Shown piece by piece: positions 26,408 through 36,335 of a stretch of DNA of 64,000 nucleotides. The notes under the pieces were generated by a model. The model was not told the origin of the DNA and made no database searches. It worked only from the letters and a program-made list of their open reading frames with translations. The stretch comes from Erwinia tasmaniensis Et1/99 (GTDB taxonomy: Bacteria; Pseudomonadota; Gammaproteobacteria; Enterobacterales; Enterobacteriaceae), in contig NC_010694.1 in the NCBI RefSeq assembly GCF_000026185.1, forward strand, positions 2,170,001 through 2,234,000, given 5' to 3'. The translations under genes were made by a program, and so were the position numbers. Position 1 is the first letter of the stretch. Each line of letters starts with the position of its first letter.

Positions 26408-27581
26408 ATTGCCCCCTCTACCATTCCAGATGACTTTTCAGGGATAAAAAAACCCGGCTTACGCCGGGCCTGGTGGCAAGGTTCTGTTCCCTGTGAAACT
26501 GCCATTTAACTAACATTACATCGCATTTTGCGTACGCGTGAGGAGTCAGACGGAAATTCGCTTAAAGCCCCCTCGTGTTTTCACCATCTGTCCCCCTATG
26601 CTCATTTTGGGCTGAGGAGAACCGGGACTCAGTTAGCTAATCCTCTGTCTGTGAGAAGTCAACGCTCAGGTTTGTTACTTGAAGAGCTGCTGGCAAGGTG
26701 CAGAGACAGGATCCGGAGCCAGTATATGATCCCCCTCGCCATCAATATCACCCGGCCAGCGGTCATAATACACGTTCAAAACCCAGATTTTAGTACCCCC
26801 TCCCAGCAAAGATATCAAACCCGGAACCCTCGGCAGAAATTGAAGAAGGTCGGGATCACGTCATCAGGAAACGTCCCCCGGTGGCGTTCCTTTACGACGA
26901 ACTCCACGGGGAGATAGACAGGCATTACCCAGCTGGCCAGTGGGTGCTGGTCTGGGTAAGTATCGACAAGTTTGATGGACGGGCAGCAGAGGATTAACAG
27001 CAAGCTGCCGCGCAGGGTATTACACCAAATTGATGATATTGGTATTTGTCAGAAACAAACCAGAGAACAAGAGCCGAAGTGGATTCATTGTCTCTGCTGC
27101 GCGTAACGAGTTATACAAACTAGTTTAGCGCCCCCCATGCCTTAACTTTCTCTACCCCCGGTATTTTGCCAGGATTTTATTTCATCCAATCTTTGCTTTC
27201 ATCTAAGGTTTGCCAGATATTCAGCCGACCTCCAGTGTGTATTGCTGAGGCAGCAAAGAAGAACATTCGCGCCCCATGTCATATCTTTCTGTTTTAACAT
27301 GTTTTTTATCCGTTCTGCATCTGATGACACACAGATAACTCCCACTCAATTTAACAGCTGTACTATTACATCCTTAAAAGTAAAAAACCCCGGCAGAGGC
27401 CAGGGCTGTGAATTATTACGATGATAAACTGTTGTCGTTGTCACCACTCTTAACACGTTACAACACCTTTTGCGTAACGCAGTAGAATTATTTACTATTG
27501 CCGTACAACTGCCTTTCATAACGGAGCATTATGGCAAGCTGATGCCACGCTTTTGCACAGATTCAAACGGAGAACGGATGC
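26408..27581. other. Gene-poor stretch in phage-derived region
   Basis: About 1.2 kb without a convincing gene. A terminator-like hairpin is at 26447-26468. A minus-strand frame of 62 codons (26815-27003) and a plus-strand frame of 129 codons (26528-26917) overlap each other and have no recognised motifs. Fragments such as VAFLYDELHGEIDRHYPAG (near 26880-26945) look protein-like but lack starts, so this is probably decayed coding sequence. The right end carries the ribosome binding site of the frameshifted toxin gene. Confidence 0.4.
26447..26468 (-). terminator. Intrinsic terminator on the minus strand
   Basis: CCCGGC (26453-26458) and GCCGGG (26463-26468) form a tight stem. Read on the minus strand it is followed by a run of seven T. 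It would stop transcripts arriving from the right before the holin-like genes, but no intact gene lies directly upstream on that strand. Confidence 0.7.
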
Positions 27582-28589
27582 ATGGCACGTCAGATTGCAC
27601 CAGGTTACAGTGTTGTGGAACGCCCGGGAACCTTGATTTCCAGGCACGGGAGCTGTTCAGGGATATCCGTTCCCCTGCCGCCAGCCTGTTTATGAAACTC
27701 AATGCGGATACCTGGTGGCTGAAACCGGGTCAGATAGTGATAGTTGCCGATCCGGATACCACGGCACCGGTAACAACGCAGATGCTGCACAAGCTCAGGC
27801 AGGCAAAACAAAAACCAATAACGCCCTTATCGGCGTCAGTGCAGAGGATGCCAGCTTTCTTCAGAAGCACTACGGCATGATTGCCGGGCTGACCAGCGCC
27901 GGTGATAAAATTTTTGGCACGGCAGGAGACGTGGGCGAAAAATACTTTTCTGCCATTGAGCAGACCCTGAAGAAAATCGAAGCCAGCTATCAGAACCAGT
28001 ACCGCACACAGGGCACGCTTATCGGCCAACAGTTTTTGTTGAGCGCAATCAGCTACTGAATCAACTAAAAGAGCTGGTCAACAAGCCGCTGGTCAAATCC
28101 CTTGCCCGCCATTCCGTGAAATTCAGACCCTACGAAGATATGCGCAGGGCGTTAAACCTCTCCAGCCGTTTGATTGTGCATGAATGGTCAACGGCAGGTG
28201 TGACTGGCATACCGGGTTATTCCACCTATGTCGGCAATGCCGCAAAAGCCGCTCGCTTTCTCAAGTACGGGGGATATATCGGCATTGGGTTCGCTTTTGC
28301 CGGAACGACTAATGATATAGCGGATGCCTGCACCAAAGGGCGTGAAGGTGAATGCGGGAATATCGCTTTTAAGGAATACTCAAAGTTTGCCGTGACTACC
28401 GCCGGGGGCATGGCAGGCGGAGTCTATGGCGGTGCTGCAATGATGGGTATCTGTACAGGTGTAGGGATCGCCACCGTCGGTGTGGGGGGTGTTACATGCG
28501 CAGCCGTGGGTTCAATGGTTGGTGGATATATGGGGAGCACAGGCGCAGAATCAATAATCAAAAAAGTAATAGAATATTATGATAACTAA
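27582..28589 (+). pseudogene. Frameshifted antibacterial toxin-like gene with glycine-rich membrane segment
   Basis: Four reading-frame pieces join into one protein of about 335 residues. It begins MARQIAPGYSVVERPGTLIS (ATG 27582, GGAG upstream), then ADTWWLKPGQIVIVADPDTT, then KTNNALIGVSAEDASFLQKH, then a C-terminal part (28040-28589) with glycine-zipper hydrophobic stretches such as GGMAGGVYGGAAMMG. The frame changes near 27640, 27815 and 28035 are all in the same direction, as expected from single-base losses; the last lies in a T5 run. The layout (LysM-like WLKPGQ segment, helical middle, glycine-rich membrane end) resembles pore-forming antibacterial effectors. A three-segment membrane protein overlaps its 3' end, as an immunity gene would. 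Sequencing error in homopolymers is an alternative. Confidence 0.6.
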
Positions 28590-28968
28590 CAAAATATTAG
28601 CTCATGCTGCGCTATTTTTTGGACTGGCTGGCAGTGGCCTGATATTCATCTCATTTTTAATCTATGCAGTAAAAAGACAAGATTATTATAAATTAGTCTC
28701 ATCCTATAGGAAAAAATACACATTCCCTGCCCCATATTCTTTCTATCATATGGTCGGTTTCTTTGGTGCCTTTCCGGTGATTCGATTCTTTATAAAATTA
28801 AGCCAAAGAAAGAAAGTTATTTTTATGGTCCGCAATGATCCGGCATATTCTTTCTTTGATGATAATCAAATCCAAATACATATATGGATGAGGTTCTTTT
28901 CTTTCCTGTGGCTTGCAGCGACGGCGTGCCTTATCACTTTCGCTTTTTTCGGCCTGCTTTTGCCTTGA
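28579..28968 (+). CDS. Membrane protein, candidate immunity to the preceding toxin
   Basis: This 129-residue protein has hydrophobic segments at about 8-30, 55-72 and 103-127, joined by basic cytoplasmic loops. Its start overlaps the end of the toxin-like gene by 11 bases. Inner-membrane immunity proteins of this size typically protect against pore-forming toxins, so it is proposed as the immunity partner. The frame is intact although the toxin is broken, a common outcome when only protection is kept. It is AT-rich, unlike the backbone. No named family was recognised. Confidence 0.6.
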   Translation: MITNKILAHAALFFGLAGSGLIFISFLIYAVKRQDYYKLVSSYRKKYTFPAPYSFYHMVGFFGAFPVIRFFIKLSQRKKVIFMVRNDPAYSFFDDNQIQIHIWMRFFSFLWLAATACLITFAFFGLLLP

Positions 28969-29591
28969 TTACAACAGTGGCCCTCATTAGAGCCACTGTT
29001 TCGGCAAAGTTATTCCATATCAAGCCTGACATCCAGCATCGACAGGCAGCCCTGGATAAACCCTTCTGCCATCTTGAACTTTATCCTGATTATCCCTCTG
29101 GCAGCATCAACTTGCGCCACGGCACGCGCCTTAAAATATCTTTTATTAATCCATACCAAGAACCTTCCTAGCTGTAGAAACCAGATTCAGACTGACCAAT
29201 ACAATAACGATCGTGGTAAAGGTTGGGTTGTTGTCTCTTTATAGTCTGGTTGATTTTAGTCGATTTTGAAGGGGGGATGTTGCAGAAAAGCTAAAGCCAG
29301 ATGTAAGCCATGGCAGGAACGGTAAACTTCCGCCACTCAGCAAACTTACATACGCTTGATCATTGAATATAAAAACTTATATTTCAAAGACTTACATCAA
29401 GATATTAGACATTCAAAGTCTTAGGTTAGAAAAAAAGCTATTTATTTTAGGGTCTTCCCTGAGCTTGCTCCAAATGGTATTATCACTCGAAATTTTAAGA
29501 ATAGTCTGCTATTGATTTTGATGGTTTGCATAGGGCATCTAAACGCACCATAACAAAATCATTAAGTTTAATCGGTTGAATGGAGTCATTG
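28969..29591. other. Intergenic region with icd-tail copy, upstream of gtrA
   Basis: About 620 AT-rich bases without a supported gene. The notable element is the 22-bp near-copy of the icd 3' end at 29344-29365. The remainder should hold the promoter of the gtr operon. The only GATC sites noticed are at about 29207 and at 29358-29361 within the icd-tail copy, so there is no GATC cluster such as marks phase-variable gtr promoters. Confidence 0.45.
29344..29365. repeat. att-like copy of the icd 3' end
   Basis: ACTTACATACGCTTGATCATTG matches the end of icd at 33249-33270 in 20 of 22 positions and in the same orientation. On the minus strand it encodes MIKRM-stop, where icd ends MIKHM-stop. E. 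coli e14 and phage 21 integrate in the 3' end of icd and leave such partial copies, so this is read as the far attachment site of the gtr-carrying element or of the larger phage region. Confidence 0.65.
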
Positions 29592-29966
29592 GTGCTAAAC
29601 AGTACTCAACTACAAGCCGTTAAGTATGTATTCGTAGGTTTGGCGAACACGGCTTTAACGGGTACGGTTATCTTTATTCTGATGCAGTTCGGCGTTGGCG
29701 TATACCCCTCCAATGCTTCTGGTTACATCGCGGGTATTCTTTTCAGTTTTCTTATGAATGTAAAGTTCACGTTCTCAACCTCGTTGAGCTTAACGAGGTT
29801 CATAAAATTTATATCAGCTTGCGCTATTTGTTACATTTTCAACCTGATTGCAATGAAGGTATTTTTACTATTCATGCCTGAGAGTGTTTATGCTGCGCAG
29901 TTTATAGGCATGTTTTTTTACACAGCCATTGGCTTCATTCTTAATAAGTTTTGGTCGATGAAATGA
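29592..29966 (+). CDS. gtrA: GtrA-type bactoprenol-linked glucose flippase
   Basis: This protein of about 124 residues has four membrane segments and the GtrA motifs YVFVGLANTALTGTVIF, SGYIAGILFSFLMNVKFTF and IGFILNKFWSMK. GtrA moves bactoprenol-linked glucose across the inner membrane for modification of O antigen. The start was set at GTG 29592, because GGAG lies six bases before it; ATG 29580 would have no ribosome site. It is the first gene of a gtrA-gtrB-glucosyltransferase operon of the phage serotype-conversion type. Its stop overlaps the gtrB start. Confidence 0.9.
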   Translation: MLNSTQLQAVKYVFVGLANTALTGTVIFILMQFGVGVYPSNASGYIAGILFSFLMNVKFTFSTSLSLTRFIKFISACAICYIFNLIAMKVFLLFMPESVYAAQFIGMFFYTAIGFILNKFWSMK

Positions 29967-30952
29967 ATGAGATTATTATGGAAACTATGTTATTCAAGAC
30001 ACCATCATTAGCAATTGTCGTACCTTGCTACAACGAAAAGGACGCTTTCCCCTATTGCCTCGATGGACTCACTACAGTGTTATCCACCCTTATCTCCAAA
30101 GGAAAGATCAGGGACAATAGCTATGTTCTTTTTGTAGACGATGGCAGCAAAGATAATACTTGGGAGCAAATTAAGTCTGCATCACGTAAAAGCACTTTTG
30201 TTCAAGGTCTGAAGCTATCTAGAAACCGTGGCCATCAGATAGCCCTGATGGCTGGTTTATCAAATGCTAATACAGACGTGACTGTAAGTATTGATGCAGA
30301 CTTGCAAGATGATATAAGTTGTATTGAGAAAATGATCGACAAATACAGTGAAGGATTTGAAATTGTTTATGGAGTACGTGATAACAGAGACAGTGATTCA
30401 GCCTTCAAAAGAACAACGGCAAATAAATTCTACTCATTAATGAATCGGTTAGGTGTTAATCAGGTTCCCAATCATGCGGACTTCAGGCTTTTGGGACGTA
30501 CCGCGCTTACGGCCTTAAATAAATTTAAAGAGCAAAACGTTTATTTGAGAGGGCTGATCCCCTTGCTTGGCTATAAGTCCACTAATGTTTATTATAGTAG
30601 GGATGAAAGAGTCGCGGGCGAATCGAAGTACCCTTTAAAAAAGATGGTCGCACTAGCGCTGGAAGGAATAACATCGCTTACAATTACCCCATTGCGAATG
30701 ATCGCCATGGTTGGAATTGTGACATGCTTAATATCTTCAATTGCAGCCATCTATGCAGTCATTGAGAAATTGCAAGGGGACACAGTTGCAGGATGGACCT
30801 CTGTCATGATTGCCATTTTTTTCCTTGGTGGCGTCCAGATGCTTTCCCTGGGTATTATTGGTGAGTACATTGGTAAGATTTATATGGAAAGCAAAAATAG
30901 ACCAAAATTCTTTATCGAAGAAAAAATAGGTAGTAAAAATGAAATACAGTAA
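29963..30952 (+). CDS. gtrB: GtrB bactoprenol glucosyltransferase
   Basis: This roughly 329-residue protein is a family GT2 glycosyltransferase with two C-terminal membrane helices (about 235-260 and 270-295). It has the start motif LAIVVPCYNE, the nucleotide-sugar site FVDDGSKDNTW and SIDADLQDD, then ADFRLLGR. GtrB transfers glucose from UDP-glucose to undecaprenyl phosphate on the cytoplasmic face. ATG 29963 overlaps the gtrA stop (ATGA). Together with gtrA and the next gene it forms a complete three-gene gtr set. Confidence 0.93.
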   Translation: MNEIIMETMLFKTPSLAIVVPCYNEKDAFPYCLDGLTTVLSTLISKGKIRDNSYVLFVDDGSKDNTWEQIKSASRKSTFVQGLKLSRNRGHQIALMAGLSNANTDVTVSIDADLQDDISCIEKMIDKYSEGFEIVYGVRDNRDSDSAFKRTTANKFYSLMNRLGVNQVPNHADFRLLGRTALTALNKFKEQNVYLRGLIPLLGYKSTNVYYSRDERVAGESKYPLKKMVALALEGITSLTITPLRMIAMVGIVTCLISSIAAIYAVIEKLQGDTVAGWTSVMIAIFFLGGVQMLSLGIIGEYIGKIYMESKNRPKFFIEEKIGSKNEIQ

Positions 30953-32696
30953 GCTCTCATTTTTTATTCTATTGTCATTCGTTTTATTGGCAATAATTGT
31001 CCAGACCTACGCATTTATAGCTCATGAACAAAACATTTACTATTGGGACTTCAACGGATATTGGAGGTTATGGGAAGAGTTTTGCGCCACATTCCCAAAT
31101 GAGCCTGTCAACTCAATACGGACGGTATTTCATTCTGTCAGACATGATGACTATAACTCACTGCCTGTCGCACTCACATCATGGTTCTATCTTTTTCATT
31201 TACCATCAAGGCTGTCTTATATCACTTCATTAGCTGTCATGTATCTCTTCCCCACGGTGATACTCTTTCACTTACTATGCAAACGCTTTTCCGACAACAA
31301 TTCTTTCACGTGGTTGTTACTCACTTGCATCTTACCTTTAACCTTTGTTGAGTTTTGGGCACCTACCATGAAAGGGTACCCTGACATATCAGGGTTGATT
31401 CCCATCATTGCAGCACTGTTATATGTTTCGAAAAATGATCTCGGTGATAAAGTGAGAATCAAAAAGGCTCTGGTGACGGGGTTGCTTTTGTGGTCTCCAT
31501 TCTTATTGAGAAGATGGTACGTATATACAATTGTATCATTGTATCTGTCATTGCCTGTGCTTAATTATTTCATCTACAATAATACCAAGCATAGTTTTGG
31601 GCGTGTAATAATTACTGTTAAAAATTTTTTTGCAGCTGGAATTGTCTCCGTATCGCTCACCTTGATATTTCAAGGGGCATTGATTAGAAGAATAATAAAA
31701 ACTGACTACGCCACCATGTATTCTGCTTATCAGTCTTCTTTGGCCTATTCTATTGAGAACCTTTACAACCATATAGGTTTGTATCTGTTACCCTTTTTTA
31801 TCATTGGATTACTGTCTATTTTTTGGCGAAAGGACAGAAATGGAAAGCTCCTTGTCATATTTTCCACCTTCAACCTAATCTTTAGCTTCCTTTTTTTTAC
31901 GAGAACGCAAAGTCCCGGCGTACAGCATTGCCTTCCATTTGCGCTTTGGACATTAATAATCATCACCTTTGGATTAAAAGTATTATTACAGCTCACCATT
32001 AACAAGGTTTATCAATGCTCAGTATTCGGTATTGTCCTTGTTTCATGTGTGTTCATTAACTACGCATCCCTCTTTAGCGCAAATCAATATCAACCATTTG
32101 GTCAGTTCTTACCCAACAAATCTCTGCCTATGCATGTTGATAACTTCAATAACTATGTTGAACTCGTCAAAACTATTGAAACGCTCACGCAAGGAAAAGA
32201 TAAAGTCACGATACTTAGCTCAAGCTCGGTACTTAATGACGATATGATAAACACTATATCCTACCGAAAGTTAACTGGAAGAATAGCCTATGCCTCCCAG
32301 GTTGATCTCAGAGATGGTATTAACGTCGAATCTTTACTTTCAAAATATTTCGTTGTAGCGGATCCGGTTCAAACACACCTATCGCCGGATGGACAAAGAG
32401 TCATCACTATACCGGCAAATGAAATTCTTTCGGGTGTCGGAATCGGTTCCTCTTTTAGGAAAATCGGTACTGGGTTTAAACTATCAAGTGGAGTAACCGC
32501 ATATATTTATGAGCGCACTCGTCCTTATACAGATAAAGAGATAAAAAATTTCCTCTCTCTCTTCTTCGAGCATTATCCTCAATGGAAAGAAATTTACGAT
32601 AAAGAATTTTATCATAAATTTATATCGGCAGATGGTGATGTTTGGGGCGATTTTACCATCTCTGAAGATGCTAAAATAGTAGCTCACCCTGGATAG
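30939..32696 (+). CDS. Serotype-specific O-antigen glucosyltransferase (gtrC-type position)
   Basis: This 585-residue protein has about ten predicted membrane segments in its first 400 residues and a soluble C-terminal domain of about 170 residues. This fits the third gene of gtr clusters, an integral membrane enzyme that transfers glucose from the lipid carrier to the O antigen in the periplasm. These enzymes share little sequence, so the specificity cannot be inferred. The start overlaps gtrB by 14 bases. The gene is markedly AT-rich, as is usual for phage-borne serotype genes. A perfect 12-bp inverted repeat lies 60 bases downstream. Confidence 0.8.
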   Translation: MKYSKLSFFILLSFVLLAIIVQTYAFIAHEQNIYYWDFNGYWRLWEEFCATFPNEPVNSIRTVFHSVRHDDYNSLPVALTSWFYLFHLPSRLSYITSLAVMYLFPTVILFHLLCKRFSDNNSFTWLLLTCILPLTFVEFWAPTMKGYPDISGLIPIIAALLYVSKNDLGDKVRIKKALVTGLLLWSPFLLRRWYVYTIVSLYLSLPVLNYFIYNNTKHSFGRVIITVKNFFAAGIVSVSLTLIFQGALIRRIIKTDYATMYSAYQSSLAYSIENLYNHIGLYLLPFFIIGLLSIFWRKDRNGKLLVIFSTFNLIFSFLFFTRTQSPGVQHCLPFALWTLIIITFGLKVLLQLTINKVYQCSVFGIVLVSCVFINYASLFSANQYQPFGQFLPNKSLPMHVDNFNNYVELVKTIETLTQGKDKVTILSSSSVLNDDMINTISYRKLTGRIAYASQVDLRDGINVESLLSKYFVVADPVQTHLSPDGQRVITIPANEILSGVGIGSSFRKIGTGFKLSSGVTAYIYERTRPYTDKEIKNFLSLFFEHYPQWKEIYDKEFYHKFISADGDVWGDFTISEDAKIVAHPG

Positions 32697-33197
32697 AATC
32701 TACCTACCACAGCATGATAGATGCTCACTGGGATTAGCGCGCTATTTTATACTCTTACAACACTATCAGCTTGCAACAATGCTGATAGTGTTGATATAAA
32801 CCAGCAACAATAAAGTTCAAACCAGTAATATATAAGTAAGTCGTTTGCGTAGTCGTAAGTGATCAGACCGGCGCGCCAGCGCCTGGCATAACCTGCATTA
32901 TTGCCCGAGTCACCGTAATATCCGCGGCCAACGAAGACACGACCGTATTTTCAAATCCTATATTTTTGTGCAACCACCGTTACAGAGTAGGTATAAACAA
33001 AGAGGAGTTTGCCCAGAGACTGGCCGATTGTATTGGACAGGCAAACTGGCCATAGCTTTAGAGCTTTCTAGAACAATCGTTCTGATTCATTCCTATTGGG
33101 AACAAAATCTTATAAAACCGAAGAAAGATACTGTGTCGGAGTGAGGGGTTTTAATAATTTATTTTGATAAAATTTTGATAACTATTAACAGGCTATC
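32697..33197. other. Gap between gtr cluster and icd, with phage-like traces
   Basis: About 500 bases. They hold a perfect inverted repeat (32759-32792), a short frame NKEEFAQRLADCIGQANWP ending at TAG near 33053 that looks like the start of a phage-repressor-type helix-turn-helix, and the operator-like palindrome AGAAC-AATC-GTTCT at 33070-33083. No intact gene and no integrase were found. Confidence 0.4.
32759..32792. repeat. Perfect 12-bp inverted repeat downstream of gtr operon
   Basis: AACACTATCAGC (32759-32770) pairs fully with GCTGATAGTGTT (32781-32792) around a 10-base loop. It lies 60 bases after the gtr operon. No T tract follows, so it may be a weak terminator, an mRNA-end stabiliser or a protein site. 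Confidence 0.65.
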
Positions 33198-33224
33198 AAA
33201 AAAAAGGGGAGCGCTATGCTCCCG
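33198..33224 (-). terminator. Intrinsic terminator of icd
   Basis: Read on the minus strand, GGGAGC and GCTCCC (33223-33218 and 33212-33207) form a stem with a five-base loop, followed by a run of eight T. It lies 27 bases after the icd stop codon. Confidence 0.88.
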
Positions 33225-33250
33225 TTAACAAATTTTTCAAGCTACCGCAC

Positions 33251-34501
33251 TTACATATGCTTAATCATTGCATCACCAAACTCTGACGATTTCAACAGCT
33301 TAGCGCCATCCATCAGACGCTCAAAGTCATAGGTCACGGTTTTAGCGGCGATTGCCCCTTCCATGCCTTTAACAATCAGGTCGGCCGCTTCGGTCCAACC
33401 CATATGACGCAGCATCATCTCGGCTGACAGAATAACTGAACCGGGGTTCACCTTATCCTGACCGGCATACTTAGGTGCAGTACCATGAGTCGCTTCAAAC
33501 AGTGCACATTCGTCACCGATGTTGGCACCCGGAGCAATACCAATACCGCCAACCTGTGCAGCCAACGCATCCGAAATATAGTCGCCATTCAGATTCATAC
33601 AGGCAATGACGTCATACTCGGCAGGACGCAGAAGGATCTGCTGCAGGAAGGCATCAGCAATCACATCTTTGATCACGATCTCTTTACCGGTGTTCGGGTT
33701 TTTAATCGTCTGCCACGGGCCACCCTCGATCGGCTCACCACCAAATTCTTCTTTCGCTAACTGGTAACCCCAGTCTTTGAAAGCGCCTTCGGTGAATTTC
33801 ATGATGTTGCCTTTGTGAACCAGGGTTACGGAATCACGGTCGTTGGCGATAGCGTATTCGATGGCGGCGCGTACCAGCCGTTGAGTGCCCGCTTTCGAGC
33901 AAGGCTTAACGCCGATGCCGCACTCTTCTGGGAAACGGATCTTCTTCACACCCATTTCGTCACGCAGGAACTTGATCACTTTATCTGCTTCTGGCGTACC
34001 CGCTTTCCATTCGATACCCGCATAGATGTCTTCGGCGTTCTCGCGGAAAATCACCATGTCAGTCTCTTCCGGGCGTTTTACCGGGCTTGGCGTGCCGGTG
34101 TAGTAACGAACAGGACGCAGGCAAACGTACAGATCTAACTGCTGGCGCAGGGCAACATTCAGGGAACGAATACCGCCGCCTACTGGGGTGGTCAGTGGGC
34201 CCTTGATGGCAACGCGATATTCTTTAATCAGGTCGAGGGTTTCTTCTGGTAGCCATACGTCCTGGCCATAAAGCTCTACTGACTTCTCGCCGGTGTAAAT
34301 TTCCATCCAGGAAATTTTACGCTCACCGCTGTAAGCTTTCTGAACGGCGGCGTCAACAACTTTGATCATCACCGGAGACACGTCAACGCCAATACCATCG
34401 CCTTCAATAAACGGAATGATAGGATTATTAGGTACGTTGAGTTTTCCCTGATCCAGGGTGATTTTCTGACCTTCCGCCGGAACAACTACTTTGCTTTCCA
34501 T
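33251..34501 (-). CDS. icd: NADP-dependent isocitrate dehydrogenase
   Basis: This protein has 416 residues, the same length as E. coli Icd, and is highly similar from end to end. It converts isocitrate to 2-oxoglutarate with NADP in the citric acid cycle. The active-site and regulatory serine lies in [43 protein letters not shown] and [19 protein letters not shown] are conserved. ATG 34501 with AAGGAGAGG upstream gives the family start MESKVVV; an upstream in-frame ATG is not needed. The last residues, DAMIKHM, differ from DAIIENM in E. coli K-12. Because phages integrate at this end, the tail may have been replaced. A 22-bp copy of this end is at 29344. Confidence 0.97.
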   Translation of the reverse strand: MESKVVVPAEGQKITLDQGKLNVPNNPIIPFIEGDGIGVDVSPVMIKVVDAAVQKAYSGERKISWMEIYTGEKSVELYGQDVWLPEETLDLIKEYRVAIKGPLTTPVGGGIRSLNVALRQQLDLYVCLRPVRYYTGTPSPVKRPEETDMVIFRENAEDIYAGIEWKAGTPEADKVIKFLRDEMGVKKIRFPEECGIGVKPCSKAGTQRLVRAAIEYAIANDRDSVTLVHKGNIMKFTEGAFKDWGYQLAKEEFGGEPIEGGPWQTIKNPNTGKEIVIKDVIADAFLQQILLRPAEYDVIACMNLNGDYISDALAAQVGGIGIAPGANIGDECALFEATHGTAPKYAGQDKVNPGSVILSAEMMLRHMGWTEAADLIVKGMEGAIAAKTVTYDFERLMDGAKLLKSSEFGDAMIKHM

Positions 34502-34634
34502 TAACCTCTCCTTCGAGCGCTTTTTTTTGTTAATGACTTGTAAGATGCGCGTCAATACTACTCGAATATTGCCGCCACGCCAATCATCTCCGGTTTGCGG
34601 TATAATGCGCCTATTGTTCCTGGGTGCAAAGACT

Positions 34635-35261
34635 ATGCGAAAAATTTCCTTTACTCATCATCATTCTAAGCGTAAGCCTCAGCGCCATACAGCCAGGCCG
34701 GCTGATAAAGGCCCCCGATGCGTGGTGCTGTTTAACAAACCCTTTGATGTGTTACCCCAATTCAGTGATGAAGCCGGTCGCCGTACGCTAAAAGATTTCA
34801 TTCCACAGTCGGGTATCTACGCCGCAGGCAGGCTCGACCGTGACAGCGAAGGTCTGATGATATTAACCAACGATGGTACGCTTCAGGCGCGGCTCACACA
34901 GCCGGGCAAGCGTACTGGGAAAGTCTATTTTGTGCAGGTAGAGGGTTGCCCGCACGAAAATGATCTGGTGCCGCTACGTGCTGGAGTCGATCTCAAAGAT
35001 GGCCCGACCCTGCCGGCAGAAGTAGAAATAGTGGCAGCTCCGGACTGGTTGTGGGATCGTCACCCCCCTGTGCGTGAACGTAAAGCTATCCCCACCAGCT
35101 GGCTGAAAATAACGCTTTACGAAGGACGTAACCGCCAGGTCCGACGTATGACGGCCCACATCGGTTTTCCGACACTGCGCCTAATCAGATTCTCAATGGG
35201 TACGCTTCAACTTCAGACGCTGGCCCCCGGAGAATGGCGCGATATCAGCAGTGAGATATAG
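34635..35261 (+). CDS. rluE: 23S rRNA pseudouridine synthase RluE
   Basis: This protein of about 208 residues belongs to the RsuA branch of pseudouridine synthases and in E. coli makes pseudouridine at position 2457 of 23S rRNA. The catalytic aspartate lies in [29 protein letters not shown] and [22 protein letters not shown] are typical. ATG 34635 gives a family-length protein with the usual basic N-terminus. It diverges from icd, as in E. coli. In E. coli nudJ follows directly; here the CDI island lies between them. Confidence 0.93.
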   Translation: MRKISFTHHHSKRKPQRHTARPADKGPRCVVLFNKPFDVLPQFSDEAGRRTLKDFIPQSGIYAAGRLDRDSEGLMILTNDGTLQARLTQPGKRTGKVYFVQVEGCPHENDLVPLRAGVDLKDGPTLPAEVEIVAAPDWLWDRHPPVRERKAIPTSWLKITLYEGRNRQVRRMTAHIGFPTLRLIRFSMGTLQLQTLAPGEWRDISSEI

Positions 35262-36335
35262 TTTTTTAGTCGCGCAATGCCGCGTGTATCGATTTATCCC
35301 CCAAGATTTAATACATAGAAGGTGCAATTATGAGTGAAAATGCACCTTAAAGTAGGGATAAGGTGTTAATTAACGGACTCTGTCCTGGTATATCTATCCT
35401 TATATGACATCGTGTGCGACTGGAAAATCGGTAATGAATTCGTTCATTTTGACTTGCCAACGTGGTGAGATCGGGCATGACACTCATCAAGCCTGAGTGA
35501 CCGGGTTGTGACCGATTCCACAGGTATTATCCGGTTTTGTTGCCCCCACGGGAGTCCTTCAGCCGTTACTGGATCATTGCCTGGCTCGCAGTCGTAACCA
35601 CATCCTTTCATAGATGAAAGTCGCCCAGGCTGAGGCCCTTTTCTCGCAATATCTCAAGGCAACATCACTTATGCTGACAGCCCTATTCCGATAAAAATGC
35701 GGGAAAGATTATCCAGCGGTTGTCCGCATTTTTCATCTGAATTGGCGAAGCCCGGCCTGAAGCAAAGACAATCAATCCCAGGTATGCCGATGATGCTGAG
35801 CTCTTGAGCAGTAAAGGGCTGGCTGGAAAAATCCGCAACTCGATAAGGACGGTTTTTGGTTCCAGCCCTTATGCGGTGGATGATCTATGGATCTCTGACG
35901 ACATTATCGGGAACAGGTTGTTTACCTTGAGCGGGATCATCCCTTTGTCTTCATTCATCTCCACCGGGAACCCCGTGGCTCGATGTACACCATCGACAAA
36001 TGTACCAAGGTTCATGGCGCTGCCAGTGACCGACTGAGCATGACCGTGTGCAAATAGCTGGACAGGACCCCGCATGGCCATCGGCATGCTTAGGACGAAG
36101 GCCCGAAAACGGGGGTGTTGATCCGTTATTATTTCAACGGTCTATACAGCGTGCTTGTACGCAAGCAGCTCCACTGGATGCCACACGATGCATCGCTGAC
36201 CCATACTGCAGCGATACAGCAAACCACTGGGAGCTGACCCTGCGCGCCAGAAACATAATTCGCTTGCATTTTAAGCTTTCGGGTGGATAATGCGCCAAAA
36301 ATGAAATATTTTTACACTTTCTGAAATGAGTTTTC
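35262..36335. other. Non-coding left flank of the CDI island
   Basis: About 1.07 kb between rluE and cdiB without a recognisable gene. Frames of 60-80 codons on both strands (for example 35869-36087 minus and 35804-36037 plus) overlap one another and show no motifs. A small hairpin AAGGTGCA...TGCACCTT lies at 35319-35348. The region may be decayed mobile DNA, but no insertion-sequence ends or integrase were identified. The cdiB promoter should lie at its right end. Confidence 0.45.

Noticed and set aside
35262..36335. Possible insertion-sequence or integrase remnant left of cdiB
   Set aside because: No terminal repeats, transposase motifs or recombinase residues could be found on either strand.
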